Source of the DNA: Acidimicrobiia bacterium
Lineage (GTDB): Bacteria; Actinomycetota; Acidimicrobiia; Acidimicrobiales; Aldehydirespiratoraceae
Direction: 5' to 3'
Assembly (NCBI GenBank): GCA_022821685.1
Contig: JAJEDD010000034.1
Location: 184,402 to 248,401 of the forward strand
Length of the DNA: 64,000 nucleotides
The translations under genes and the position numbers were made by a program. The notes below the pieces were generated by a model that saw only the letters and a list, made by a program, of their open reading frames with translations, was not told where the DNA came from and made no database searches. Numbering within the stretch: position 1 is the stretch's first letter; the number at the start of each line of letters is the position of its first letter. Below are positions 1 to 8,925 of the stretch, piece after piece.

Positions 1-90
1 CCGTGAGCGCAGCGAACAAGAGCGGGAATGACACCGCTGCTGCGCGAGAGGCTTGCCGTCAATCCGCGCATGTTCTTGGCCAAGGTCAGA
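1..90 (+). repeat. Dispersed repeat, copy 1 (truncated by window edge)
   Basis: Begins inside the core of a dispersed repeat (GTGAGCGCAGCGAACAAGAG followed by CGGGAATGAC). The tail (GCGAG, then CAATCCGCGCATG) also matches the tails of the two copies near 41.2 and 41.35 kb. The part upstream of the core lies outside the window. The remaining bases up to 189 show only a possible -10-like TATAGC near 167 and the ribosome binding site of the next gene. Confidence 0.8.
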
Positions 91-189
91 TCCACGATGC
101 AGGCCACCGACCGACGCTATACCCCAACTGGGAAGCGGAGATAGCTTGCCGTTGAGGTTGAGGGTATAGCCGCACGGAAGGGGAGGGGT

Positions 190-1332
190 ATGGGGCCGTT
201 GACAGGGGTCCGGGTGATTGAGATTGCCGGCATCGGGCCGGGGCCGTTCTGCGCCATGATGCTGGCCGACATGGGTGCCGACGTGGTGCGGGTCGACCGG
301 GCCGCCGCGGTGCGTGGCGGCGACCCCGAGGATCCTCCCCGCGACCTCCTCAACCGGGGCAGGCGCTCAATCGGCATCAACCTCAAGTCTCCCGCTGGGG
401 TCGAGACGGTGCTGTCGCTGATCGACGGCGCCGACGCGCTGGTTGAGGGGTTCCGTCCCGGCGTGGCCGAGCGTCTCGGGATCGGCCCGCAGCACTGCCT
501 GGACCGCAATCCGCGCCTGGTGCACGGCCGGATGACCGGCTGGGGCCAGGACGGCCCCTACGCCGGCGCTGCGGGCCACGACATCAACTACATCGCCCTG
601 TCCGGGGCGCTGCACGGCATCGGCCGGCGGGGCGAGGCGCCGGTGCCGCCCCTCAACCTGGTCGGCGACTTCGGCGGCGGTGGCATGTACCTCGCCTTCG
701 GGATGGCGTGCGCCCTGCTGGAGGCCCGCCGCTCAGGGCGGGGACAGGTGGTGGACGCAGCCATGGTCGACGGGGCCGCGTCGCTGATGACCGTCTTCTT
801 CGGGATGGCCGGCTCGGGCTTCTGGAACGACGAGCGCGGCACCAACCTGCTCGACACCGGCGCCCACTTCTACAACGTGTACAAGACCGCCGACGGGGGC
901 TACATCTCGCTGGGGCCGCTCGAGCCACAGTTCTACGCCGAGCTGAGGGAGCGGCTCGGACTGCACGGCCCGGAGTGGGACCAGCAAATGGATCGAGCTG
1001 CATGGCCTGAGCTCACCGACAAGCTCGCGGAGGTAGTGGCCCAGCGCACCCGGGCCGAGTGGTGCGAGCTGCTCGAAGGCACCGACACATGCTTCGCGCC
1101 CGTGCTGTCGCTGGCCGAGGCGCCCGAGCATCCCCACAATCGCGAGCGGGGCACCTTTGTTGAGGTGGCCGGAGCGGTCCAGCCCGGCCCGGCCCCCCGC
1201 TTCAGCCGGACCCCGGGCGCGATCCGCCGGCCGCCGCCCCACGCCGGCCAGCACACCGACGAGATCCTGGCCGAGCTGGGCTTCGACTCCGACGAGGCAG
1301 TGGCCCTGCGGCGCGGCGGAGCGGTCGCCTGA
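190..1332 (+). CDS. CaiB/BaiF family CoA-transferase (class III)
   Basis: A 380-residue protein of the class III CoA-transferase / alpha-methylacyl-CoA racemase family. These enzymes move CoA between carboxylic acids or epimerise 2-methylacyl-CoAs. The N-terminal fold motif (GVRVIEIAGIGPGPFCAMML) and DMGADVVRVDR are typical, and D131 in GHDINY sits where the family carries its catalytic aspartate. Length is normal. ATG 190 is preceded by an A/G-rich ribosome binding site (AAGGGGAGGGG). The stop overlaps a second ATG (TGATG), beginning a 23-codon reading frame that is part of a junction duplication. Whether it acts as racemase or transferase cannot be told from sequence. Confidence 0.9.
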   Translation: MGPLTGVRVIEIAGIGPGPFCAMMLADMGADVVRVDRAAAVRGGDPEDPPRDLLNRGRRSIGINLKSPAGVETVLSLIDGADALVEGFRPGVAERLGIGPQHCLDRNPRLVHGRMTGWGQDGPYAGAAGHDINYIALSGALHGIGRRGEAPVPPLNLVGDFGGGGMYLAFGMACALLEARRSGRGQVVDAAMVDGAASLMTVFFGMAGSGFWNDERGTNLLDTGAHFYNVYKTADGGYISLGPLEPQFYAELRERLGLHGPEWDQQMDRAAWPELTDKLAEVVAQRTRAEWCELLEGTDTCFAPVLSLAEAPEHPHNRERGTFVEVAGAVQPGPAPRFSRTPGAIRRPPPHAGQHTDEILAELGFDSDEAVALRRGGAVA

Positions 1333-1423
1333 TGGCGGTGACGGCATCGGCCCCACCTCCCTCGGGCTGGGGCTGTGTGTGCTTGAGCGGAGCAGTCGCC
1401 TGATGGCGGTGGCCGCATCGGCT
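1316..1423 (+). repeat. Direct duplication of a gene junction (37 bp x2, 71 bp apart)
   Basis: Positions 1316-1352 and 1387-1423 are near-identical (four mismatches in 37). Both contain a TGATG stop/start: copy 1 ends the CoA-transferase and opens a 23-codon frame (MAVTASA...), copy 2 ends that frame and opens the membrane protein (MAVAASA...). It looks like a tandem duplication of one translational-coupling junction. Confidence 0.85.
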
Positions 1424-1786
1424 GTCGCCGGGGTCCACGACTGGTTCTCGTGGGTGGTGATCGCCTCCAACGCCGCGGCCGGAGGCTGGGCCCTCGCCGC
1501 CCACTATCGGGACGGCCTGCGCAGGCGGTCGCTGTGGGTGCTGACGGTGTTGGCGCAGCTCAGCGTGTTTGTGCAGGCCGGTCTCGGCTCGTGGCTCATC
1601 GTGCGCGACGGCCGCGAGGTCCCGGACCTCCACTCCCTCTACGGGTTCTCGGCACTGGTGGCCGTCGGCATCGCCTACAGCTACCGCCAGCAGCTTCGGG
1701 CCCGCCTATATCTGCTGTACGGCTTCACCGGGCTGTTCCTGATGGGCTTGGGTATCCGAGCCGTGTTCCTGGACAGCTTCGCCTAG
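1403..1786 (+). CDS. Small hypothetical membrane protein
   Basis: A 127-residue protein with about four hydrophobic segments (around residues 13-32, 46-68, 76-92 and 98-118), so probably an integral membrane protein. I do not recognise the family. ATG 1403 was chosen because it sits in the second copy of the junction duplication in a TGATG overlap, and upstream in-frame sequence reads as out-of-frame CoA-transferase. Expression is probably coupled to the upstream gene through the short intervening frame. Confidence 0.6.
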   Translation: MAVAASAVAGVHDWFSWVVIASNAAAGGWALAAHYRDGLRRRSLWVLTVLAQLSVFVQAGLGSWLIVRDGREVPDLHSLYGFSALVAVGIAYSYRQQLRARLYLLYGFTGLFLMGLGIRAVFLDSFA

Positions 1787-1899
1787 AAGGCCCGATCCCG
1801 CCGCCTCCCGAGGTCGAGCGGATTGGCTGATCCCGCGGCCAGGCCGAACGCCTAGCGGATTGACCCCCCTCCTTTCGCCGGGTGTCGGCGCGCTTGCTC

Positions 1900-1913
1900 T
1901 AGGCTGCGGCCTC
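1900..1913 (+). promoter_or_regulatory. TANNNT box for a leaderless cold-shock-like gene
   Basis: TAGGCT at 1900-1905 lies 8 bases before GTG 1914. The same spacing recurs at many gene starts in this window. No convincing -35 element. Confidence 0.5.
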
Positions 1914-2135
1914 GTGCAGGGCGTCATCAAGAGCTACGACCCCGTCACCGGCGACGGGGTGCTCGTCAACGAGGCCGATCTGGCCGACATCGACCTGGCG
2001 GCCGACGCGCTGGAGGGGTCGCTGTTCCGGATGCTGCGCCAGGGCCAGCGGGTGCAGTTCGACCTCGACGATCACGGCAGGGCCACCCGGCTGCGCCTCG
2101 GCTCCGAAGTCGACATGGGCACGCCCGACTTCTAG
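1914..2135 (+). CDS. Cold-shock-domain-like small protein
   Basis: A 73-residue protein beginning MQGVIKSYDPVTGDGVL, resembling the cold-shock-domain start (G-x-V-K-x-Y/F-x-x-x-x-G-x-G). It ends in an acidic/hydrophobic stretch with GQRVQFDLDDHGRATRLRLG, like the last strands of a CSD (G..V.F.......A..V). The central nucleic-acid-binding aromatics are poorly conserved, so this is a divergent member, probably a small OB-fold nucleic-acid-binding protein. GTG 1914 is chosen over upstream starts because a TAGGCT box lies 8 bases before it. Convergent with pckA. Confidence 0.6.
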   Translation: MQGVIKSYDPVTGDGVLVNEADLADIDLAADALEGSLFRMLRQGQRVQFDLDDHGRATRLRLGSEVDMGTPDF

Positions 2136-2155
2136 CCGACCTTCTTGGGGCGTGT

Positions 2156-2175
2156 ACGGGTAGGTACCAGCCCGT
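2156..2175. terminator. Possible bidirectional terminator hairpin
   Basis: ACGGG and CCCGT flank a 10-base loop holding the palindrome GGTACC, between two convergent genes. The stem is only five pairs and there is no U-run, so the call is weak. Confidence 0.25.
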
Positions 2176-2185
2176 TGCGGCGCCG

Positions 2186-3859
2186 CTACAGCGCGGCCGC
2201 TATGCCCATCTCGGCGTAACCCTCCCGCTCGTAGCGGGCCCGGAACAGATCCCTGAGGCGGTGGGCCGCGGCATCGTAGGCGTTGGAAGCCTCCCAGGTC
2301 TTGCCGGGGTCGAGCGTCGCGTCGTCTACGCCGTCACAGCGAAGCGGCATCCTCAGGCCCAGGATCGGGTGTTGTTGGGTAGGAGCGCCGTCGAACTCCC
2401 CCGAGAGGGCGGCATCGAGAAGCCGGCGCGTCACCGGCAGCGGCATACGCCGGCCGACCCCGTAGGCGCCGCCGGACCAGCCTGTGTTCAGCAGCACGCA
2501 GCGAGCCCGGTGCTCGTGCATGCGCCGCTTGAGCAGCCGGGCGTACACGTCGGGCTTGCGGGCCATGAACGGCGCGCCGAAACAGGGCGAGAAGGTCGCC
2601 TCCGGCTCGGTCACGCCCACTTCGGTGCCGGCCAGCCGGGCGGTGAAGCCCATCACGAAGTGGTACATCACCTCGTCGGGGTCGAGGATCGCCACCGGGG
2701 GAAGCACACCGAAGGCATCGGCGGTGAGCAGCACAATGGTGCTCGGATGGGGGCCGCGGCGTCCCGGCGCCAGGTTCGGGTTGCATTCGAGGGGGTAGGC
2801 GAAGCGGGTGTTCTCGGTGACCGAGCGATCGCCCAGATCCAGATCTTGGGGATGCGTCTCGGCCAAGCGGCGGCCTTCGAGGGGCGGCACGTTCTCGATC
2901 AGGGTTCCCCGCATCGACAGCGCCGACGCGATCACCGGCTCGGCCTGCTTGTCAAGGTCGATGAGCTTGGCGTAGCAGCCGGCCTCGTAGTTGGAGATGC
3001 CGGCGTCGGTCCAGACGTGCTCGTCGTCGCCGATCAATTCTCGCTGAGGGTCGGCCGACAGGGTGGTCTTGCCGGTGCCCGACAGCCCGAACAGGATGGC
3101 GCTGTCGCCGTCGGCGCCCACATTGGCCGAGCAGTGCATCGAGAGCTGGCCGCGGCCGGGCTGAACGAAGTTCATGATGGTGAACATCGTCTTCTTGTTG
3201 ATGCCGCAGTAGTCGGCGCGCCCGAGCACCAGCGCGAGCCGGCGCTCGAGGTCGATGATCACGGCGCGCTCTGTGCGGGTGCAGTCGCGGTCGGGGCTGC
3301 ATCGAAAGGATGGCACGTTGAGCAGGGTCCAGCGGTGTCTGGCGCTAGCCGCGGCGCCGTCGATGTCGGCGGGAAACATGATGTTGCAGAAATAGGCGTG
3401 GGTGGCGAACTCTCCGACGAACCGGCACCCCTCGGCGTAGGCGGCCTCGGCCCCGCAGAACACGTCGGTCACGTAGAGCCGGGCCCGGCGACCGTTGAGA
3501 TGGGCTGCGACGCGGGGCACTAGGGCGTCGAAGGCGTCGGCGTCGAAGGGCGAGAAGCCGTCCTTCCACCACACCTCCGCGCTGATCGAGGGGCGGCCCA
3601 CGCAGTAGGTGTCGTCCACCGGCCGGCCGGTGCAGGAGGGGTCGGAATAGAAGATCAGCGGACCGTCGGTGCCCAGGGCGGTGGCGTGGGCCTTGTGCTC
3701 GTCGTCGGCTCCGCCAGGGCGGATCCGGCCGAGATCGCCCGCCACCGCGGCGTCGAAGAGCTCGTCCTGGGTGAGTGCGTAGCTGACGTCCACCGTGGTC
3801 AGCCCCAGCGTGGAGGCGAGGTCGGCGGCGACGGTTGCGGGTTCAGCGAGATCAGTCAT
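2186..3859 (-). CDS. pckA: Phosphoenolpyruvate carboxykinase (ATP)
   Basis: A 557-residue cytosolic enzyme converting oxaloacetate and ATP to phosphoenolpyruvate and CO2, the entry step of gluconeogenesis. The kinase-1a loop GLSGTGKTT (about residues 257-265) and downstream IGDDEHVW are diagnostic of the ATP-dependent family, as are the NFVQPGRGQLSMHCSANVG segment before the loop and the RRMPLPVTRRLLDAALSG segment near the C-terminus. Length is slightly above the usual 520-540. Start ATG 3859 gives a short N-terminal extension (MTDLAEPATVAADLAS). Many actinobacteria use the GTP-dependent enzyme instead, so the ATP type is mildly noteworthy. Confidence 0.95.
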   Translation of the reverse strand: MTDLAEPATVAADLASTLGLTTVDVSYALTQDELFDAAVAGDLGRIRPGGADDEHKAHATALGTDGPLIFYSDPSCTGRPVDDTYCVGRPSISAEVWWKDGFSPFDADAFDALVPRVAAHLNGRRARLYVTDVFCGAEAAYAEGCRFVGEFATHAYFCNIMFPADIDGAAASARHRWTLLNVPSFRCSPDRDCTRTERAVIIDLERRLALVLGRADYCGINKKTMFTIMNFVQPGRGQLSMHCSANVGADGDSAILFGLSGTGKTTLSADPQRELIGDDEHVWTDAGISNYEAGCYAKLIDLDKQAEPVIASALSMRGTLIENVPPLEGRRLAETHPQDLDLGDRSVTENTRFAYPLECNPNLAPGRRGPHPSTIVLLTADAFGVLPPVAILDPDEVMYHFVMGFTARLAGTEVGVTEPEATFSPCFGAPFMARKPDVYARLLKRRMHEHRARCVLLNTGWSGGAYGVGRRMPLPVTRRLLDAALSGEFDGAPTQQHPILGLRMPLRCDGVDDATLDPGKTWEASNAYDAAAHRLRDLFRARYEREGYAEMGIAAAL

Positions 3860-4054
3860 TGAGATTCGGGGCGAGCGGATCGCCGAGGCGTGACCGTAAC
3901 GACTTCACCGCCGCAGCATGAACATGGCCGCAGCCACTCTGTAGAGGGCGCGCGGATTGTGAGAGTGGGGTGCGTCGCGGCGTTCGGCCGCTTGGCGAGC
4001 CAGCGATTGAGAGGAGCGGTGGCAGGCGTTCGGGACCGCATCGGGGCGCGCCGG

Positions 4055-4067
4055 TATCATCGGCGCC
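4055..4067 (+). promoter_or_regulatory. TANNNT box for a leaderless fakA-like gene
   Basis: TATCAT at 4055-4060 is separated by exactly seven bases from ATG 4068, so transcription should begin at the start codon. The 208 bases between this gene and divergent pckA hold nothing else I recognise. Confidence 0.55.
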
Positions 4068-5723
4068 ATGGCACCGCCCGTTCTCGACGCGGCCACCCTG
4101 CGGCGCGTCCTCGTCGGCTTCCACGCCGGGCTGGCCGCCCACCGGCAGGTGATCGACAACCTCAACGTCTATCCGGTTCCCGACGGCGACACCGGCACGA
4201 ACATGACTCTGACTATGCAGTCGGTGGTGGAGAGCCTCGACGGCGTGGACGACGAGCTCGAGCCGCTGTGTGCGGCGGTGGCCCACGGGGCGCTCATGGG
4301 CGCCCGGGGCAACTCGGGGGTGATCTTGGCCCAGATCCTGCGGGGCGTGGCCGGCGTGCTGCGCGACGCCGAGGCGCCGGACGCGTCGGTGGTGGCCTCG
4401 GCGCTGGCCGCCGCCAGCGACGGCGCCTACTCGGCGGTGGCCCGGCCGGTGGAGGGCACCATCCTCACCGTCATCCGGGAGGCCTCGGAGTCGGCGGCGG
4501 CCGCGGCCGCGGCCGGAGGCGATCTGACCGAGATGTTCGACGCGGCCCGCGACCGGGGCGGCGACGCGCTGGAGCGCACGCCGGAGATGCTGGCCGTGCT
4601 GGCCGACGCGGGGGTGGTGGACGCGGGCGGCGCAGGGCTGCTGTTGCTGTTCGACGCCTGCCTGGCCGAGCTCGACGGCCGGCCCATGCCCGAGGCCCCC
4701 GAGCCCTCCGACCCGCCGGCGGTGGCTGGCGCGTCGGAGCCGTCCGATGAGCCGTCAATCGCCGACTTGCGCTACGAGGTGATGTTCCTGCTGGACGCGC
4801 CCGACTCCGCTGTAGTCGGCTTCAAGGCCGCTTGGCAGGACATCGGCGACTCGATTGTGGTGGTCGGCGGCGACGGCATCTGGAACTGCCACATCCACAC
4901 CGACGACATCGGCGCGGCCATCGAGGCCGGCATCGCTGCGGGCCGGCCCCACCGCATCCAGATCACCGACCTGCTCGATCAGGCAGCCGAGCACTCCGAA
5001 TCGTTCGCCCCGCTGGGGTCCGACGACGCTGCCTCGCCCGACGGGCCCGCAGCGATCACCGAGGCCGACCGATGCTCGGTGGTGGCGGTCGGCGCCGGCG
5101 CGGGCGTGGTCGAGGTCCTTCAGTCGATGGGTGCCCACCGGGTGGTGGCCGGCGGCCAGTCCATGAACCCCTCCACCGCGGAGTTGCTCGCCGCGGTCGA
5201 CTCGCTGCCCACCGGCGGGGTCGTGGTGCTGCCCAACAACAAGAACATCATTGCGGTGGCCGAGCAGGTCGGAGGCCAGACCGAGCGCACGGTGGGCGTG
5301 GTTCCCACCCGCAGCGTGGTCGAGGGCATCGCCGGTCTGTTGGCCTTCTCGCCGGAGGCCACCGCCGACCAGAACCGTGAGGCGATGGCCGCCGCGGCCA
5401 CCTCGGTCACCGCCGGCGAGGTCACCCGGGCCGTCCGCGACGCCGCCAGCGCAGTCGGCCCCGTCGCCGAGGGCGACTGGCTCGGCATCGGCCCCGAAGG
5501 CATCGCCGCGGTCGAGTCGGACACGGCCGCGGCCGCGACCGCGCTGCTCGACGCCATCATCGACGGCGACCACGAACTGCTCACCGTGCTCACCGGTGCC
5601 GACGCAGCGGCGTGCACCACCGAGGCCATCGTCGCCCACATGGCCGAGCATCACCCTGAAGTGGAGGTCGAGGTGTCGGACGGCGGCCAGCCCCTGTATC
5701 CGTACTACTTCGGCCTCGAATAG
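4068..5723 (+). CDS. DAK2-domain (FakA/YloV-type) kinase
   Basis: A 551-residue protein with an N-terminal DhaL/DAK2 ATP-binding domain (about residues 10-205; PVPDGDTGTNMTLTM carries the Mg-ATP-binding aspartates, and GARGNSGVILAQILRG follows). The long C-terminal region is typical of FakA/YloV (VVVLPNNKNI, and the ending DGGQPLYPYYFGLE). In Firmicutes FakA phosphorylates fatty acids with a FakB carrier; no DegV/FakB gene is seen here, so the substrate is inferred. It sits directly upstream of recG, the conserved position of yloV in many bacteria. The transcript is probably leaderless. Confidence 0.88.
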   Translation: MAPPVLDAATLRRVLVGFHAGLAAHRQVIDNLNVYPVPDGDTGTNMTLTMQSVVESLDGVDDELEPLCAAVAHGALMGARGNSGVILAQILRGVAGVLRDAEAPDASVVASALAAASDGAYSAVARPVEGTILTVIREASESAAAAAAAGGDLTEMFDAARDRGGDALERTPEMLAVLADAGVVDAGGAGLLLLFDACLAELDGRPMPEAPEPSDPPAVAGASEPSDEPSIADLRYEVMFLLDAPDSAVVGFKAAWQDIGDSIVVVGGDGIWNCHIHTDDIGAAIEAGIAAGRPHRIQITDLLDQAAEHSESFAPLGSDDAASPDGPAAITEADRCSVVAVGAGAGVVEVLQSMGAHRVVAGGQSMNPSTAELLAAVDSLPTGGVVVLPNNKNIIAVAEQVGGQTERTVGVVPTRSVVEGIAGLLAFSPEATADQNREAMAAAATSVTAGEVTRAVRDAASAVGPVAEGDWLGIGPEGIAAVESDTAAAATALLDAIIDGDHELLTVLTGADAAACTTEAIVAHMAEHHPEVEVEVSDGGQPLYPYYFGLE

Positions 5724-5740
5724 CGCCGGGCACCCCTCCG

Positions 5741-7885
5741 ATGCCCGAGGATGATCCGCCTCTTACCCTTCGAGACTTGGAGGCCATCTCGGTCAGCCGG
5801 CTGCGCGATGTGGGCCGCAAGCGGGCCAGCGCCCTCACCAAGATGGAGATCGACTCGGTGCTCGACCTGCTGCAGCACTATCCCCGCCGCTACATCGACC
5901 GCACCAGGCAGGCCCGCATCGCCGAGTTGGCTCCCGGCGAGGAGGTGTTCGTGGAGGGCAGCGTGGAGCGCAGCTCGTCGCGCCCCACCCGGCGGCGCCA
6001 GAAGCTCGTCGAGGCCGTCATCACCGACGGCACCGGCCGGCTCAAGCTCACCTTCTTCAACCAGCCTTGGCAGGAGGAGAGCCTGCGGCCAGGCCGTCAG
6101 GTGGTGGTCTTCGGCAGCCCCAAGCCGTTCCGGGGCTCGCTGCAGATGACGAATCCGGTGGTCGACCTGGTGGGCGACCGCACCGGACGCTTCTTCGCGG
6201 TGTATCCGCAGTCGGAGAAGGCGAGCGTGAGCACCTGGGAGATCGCCCGGTTCGTCGAGCAGGCCCTCAACCGCTGCCGGCCCCGAGGGATACTCGACCC
6301 GGTTCCCGCCGCGGTGCTGGAGCGATTCCAATTCGTGGGCCGCCACACCGCCCTCGACGGGATCCATCGGCCCGAGGCCATGCGGGAGTCGAGCGAGGCC
6401 CGGCGCCGGCTCATGTTCGACGAGCTGTTGCGGGTGCAGCTCGAGTTAGTCCGCCGCAAGCGCCGGCTGGAGCGCCACACCGCCGGCCTGTCCCACGCGG
6501 TCGGCGGCGAGCTGATCGACCGCTTCCTCGCCCGCCTGCCCTTCCCGCTGACCGGCGCCCAGCAGCGGGCCATCGACGAGATCGCCGACGATCTGGCCAA
6601 ACCCCATCCCATGCACCGGCTGATGCAGGGCGATGTGGGCGCGGGCAAGACGGTGGTGGCGCTGTGCGCGCTGCTCACCGCGGTGCAGGGCCGCTTCCAG
6701 GGGGCGTTGATGGCGCCTACCGAGGTGCTGGCCGAGCAGCACCACCGCACCATGGTCTCGCTGCTGGGCGACCTGTCGGTGCCCGACGAGTCGAGGCTGG
6801 GCGGGGAGCGTCCGCTGCGGGTGGAGCTGCTGTCGGGGAGCCGGGGCGCGGCCGACCGGCGCAGAGCCGCGGCCGGGCTCGCGGCCGGCGACGTCGACAT
6901 CGTGGTCGGCACCCACGCCCTGATCTCCGAGGGGCTCGAGTACCGGGCGCTGGGCGTGGTGGTGATCGACGAGCAGCACCGCTTCGGGGTGGAGCAGCGG
7001 GCGGTGCTGCGCGACCGAGGTCCCGGCTCAGTGATGCCCGACCTGCTGGTGATGACGGCCACGCCCATTCCCCGCACCGCGGCCATGACCGTGTACGGCG
7101 ACCTCGACGTGTCGGTGCTCGACGAGCTCCCCGCCGGCCGGCTGCCGGTGGCCACCTCGTGGGCCCGCGGCCCGCTGGAGGAGGCCCAGGTCTGGGAGGC
7201 GGTGCGGGCCGCGGCGTCGGCAGGCCGGCAGGCCTATGTGGTGTGTCCCGTCATCGAGGAGTCCGAGGCGCTCGATGTCCGCTCGGTGACCGAGACCCAC
7301 GAGCGGCTCACCGGCGACGGCGGCGAGCTGGCCGAGCTGCAGGTCGGCCTGCTGCACGGGCGAGTCTCGCCCGCAGAGAAGGAGGCCACCATGGAGCTGT
7401 TCCGCTCGGGGGCGCTCGACGTGCTGGTGTCCACCACCGTCATCGAGGTCGGGGTGGATGTGCCCAACGCCACCGTGATGGTGGTGGTCGACGCCGGCCG
7501 CTTCGGCATCGCCCAGCTCCATCAGCTGCGCGGCCGGGTGGGTCGCGCCCAGCATGAGTCGAGCTGCTACCTGGTGGGCGAGGCCGCCACCGCCGAGGCC
7601 GAGGCCCGGCTCACCGCGGTGGTGGCATCCAACGACGGCTTCGACTTGGCCGAGGCCGACCTGGAGCTGCGGGGCGAGGGAACGATCATGGGGGAGCGCC
7701 AGAAGGGTCGCAACGACCTGCGGCTCGCCTCGCTGCGACGCGACAAGGAGTGGGTCGCCATAGCCCGTGGCGTGGCCATCGAGATGCTCGACGCCGACCC
7801 CGACCTGGAGGGCTGCCCGGCGCTGGCTGACGAGATCGACCTGATCCTCGGCGACCGCGACGCCGAGTTCCTCCTCAAGAGCTGA
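5741..7885 (+). CDS. recG: ATP-dependent DNA helicase RecG
   Basis: A 714-residue superfamily 2 helicase that remodels stalled replication forks and branched recombination intermediates. The N-terminal wedge/OB region contains LLQHYPRRYIDR (about residues 44-56). The helicase core has Walker A GDVGAGKT (about 297-304), DEQH box VIDEQHRFG (about 407), the TATPIPRT motif and the QLRGRVGR motif VI (about 595-602). Length is normal. It starts 17 bases after the FakA-like stop and 12 bases before rsmD, so all three are likely co-transcribed. Confidence 0.97.
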   Translation: MPEDDPPLTLRDLEAISVSRLRDVGRKRASALTKMEIDSVLDLLQHYPRRYIDRTRQARIAELAPGEEVFVEGSVERSSSRPTRRRQKLVEAVITDGTGRLKLTFFNQPWQEESLRPGRQVVVFGSPKPFRGSLQMTNPVVDLVGDRTGRFFAVYPQSEKASVSTWEIARFVEQALNRCRPRGILDPVPAAVLERFQFVGRHTALDGIHRPEAMRESSEARRRLMFDELLRVQLELVRRKRRLERHTAGLSHAVGGELIDRFLARLPFPLTGAQQRAIDEIADDLAKPHPMHRLMQGDVGAGKTVVALCALLTAVQGRFQGALMAPTEVLAEQHHRTMVSLLGDLSVPDESRLGGERPLRVELLSGSRGAADRRRAAAGLAAGDVDIVVGTHALISEGLEYRALGVVVIDEQHRFGVEQRAVLRDRGPGSVMPDLLVMTATPIPRTAAMTVYGDLDVSVLDELPAGRLPVATSWARGPLEEAQVWEAVRAAASAGRQAYVVCPVIEESEALDVRSVTETHERLTGDGGELAELQVGLLHGRVSPAEKEATMELFRSGALDVLVSTTVIEVGVDVPNATVMVVVDAGRFGIAQLHQLRGRVGRAQHESSCYLVGEAATAEAEARLTAVVASNDGFDLAEADLELRGEGTIMGERQKGRNDLRLASLRRDKEWVAIARGVAIEMLDADPDLEGCPALADEIDLILGDRDAEFLLKS

Positions 7886-7897
7886 GCGGCCGAGCCG

Positions 7898-8443
7898 ATG
7901 GGGGGCATCCGGGTGGTGGCGGGATCGGCCAAGGGCCGCCGGCTGGCCGCTCCCGACGGCCTGGCAACCCGGCCCACCCCCAACCGGGTGCGCGAGGCCG
8001 TGTTCAACTCGCTGTACTCGCTCGACGCCATAGACGGCGCCCGGGTGCTGGACCTCTTCGCCGGCACCGGCGCGCTGGGGATCGAGGCGCTGAGCCGGGG
8101 CGCGGCCAGCGCGGTGTTCGTCGAGCGGGACCCGTCCGTGGCCGACGTGCTGCGCCGCAACCTGGAGGCCACCGGGCTGGCGGACGCGGCCGACGTCATG
8201 GTGGCCGACACCGACGCGGCGCTGGCCGCACTGGCCACCCGGCGCTTCGACGTGGCGCTGGTCGATCCGCCCTACGCCTTCGACGCCTGGCCGGAACTGC
8301 TGGCCCGGGTTCCAGCCGCCCTGGTGGTGGCCGAGTCGGATCGCGGTGTAGAGGTGGGGCCGGGCTGGGCCATCCACCACCGCAGGCGTCACGGCGGTAC
8401 CGTGGTGACGTTCGCACGAGAGCGGATAGGGAGCGATCAGTGA
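7898..8443 (+). CDS. rsmD: 16S rRNA (guanine(966)-N(2))-methyltransferase
   Basis: A 181-residue SAM-dependent methyltransferase modifying G966 of 16S rRNA. It shows the family start IRVVAGSAKGRRLAAP, then RPTPNRVREAVFNSL, the SAM-binding VLDLFAGTGALGIEALSRGA and the catalytic DPPY (in VALVDPPYAFD). The stop overlaps the coaD start (GTGA), implying translational coupling. The rsmD-coaD pair is widely conserved. Confidence 0.95.
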   Translation: MGGIRVVAGSAKGRRLAAPDGLATRPTPNRVREAVFNSLYSLDAIDGARVLDLFAGTGALGIEALSRGAASAVFVERDPSVADVLRRNLEATGLADAADVMVADTDAALAALATRRFDVALVDPPYAFDAWPELLARVPAALVVAESDRGVEVGPGWAIHHRRRHGGTVVTFARERIGSDQ

Positions 8444-8925
8444 CCCGTGTGCTGTACCCCGGATCCTTCGATCCGATCCACTACGGCCATCTTGAGATCA
8501 TCGAGACCATCGCCGGACTGTTCGATGAGGTGGTGGTGGCGGCCATGCGCAATCCCCAGAAGGGGGAGGGTCTGTTCAGCCTCGACGAGCGCGAGCAGAT
8601 GATCAAGGAGTGCTGCACCCACCTGACCAATGTGTCGGTGGCGATGTTCTCCAACCTGGTGGTCAATCTGGCCCGAGACCTCGACGCCGACTTCATCGTG
8701 AAGGGGCTGAGAGCGGTCTCCGACTTCGAGAACGAGCTGCAGATGGCCCAGATGAACCACGCTCTGGCTGGGGTGCAGACGATTTTCATCCCGTCGGCCA
8801 GCAAGCGGTCGTTCGTGGCCTCCAAGCTGATCCGCGAGGTGGTGCGCCTCGGCGGCGACGTGTCGTCGATGGTGCCAGAGCCGGTGCAGGCGCGGCTGGC
8901 CGTCCGGTTCGAGCAGGAACAGTGA
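8440..8925 (+). CDS. coaD: Phosphopantetheine adenylyltransferase
   Basis: A 161-residue nucleotidyltransferase making dephospho-CoA from 4'-phosphopantetheine and ATP, the penultimate step of CoA synthesis. Motifs: GSFDPIHYGHLEII (the HxGH nucleotidyl-transfer motif), the KGLRAVSDFENELQMAQMN segment and FVASKLIREVVRLGGDVSSMVP, the C-terminal nucleotide-binding segment. The second serine of the usual SSxxIRE motif is alanine-lysine here, a mild deviation. GTG start overlaps the rsmD stop, and its own stop overlaps the next GTG. Confidence 0.95.
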   Translation: MTRVLYPGSFDPIHYGHLEIIETIAGLFDEVVVAAMRNPQKGEGLFSLDEREQMIKECCTHLTNVSVAMFSNLVVNLARDLDADFIVKGLRAVSDFENELQMAQMNHALAGVQTIFIPSASKRSFVASKLIREVVRLGGDVSSMVPEPVQARLAVRFEQEQ

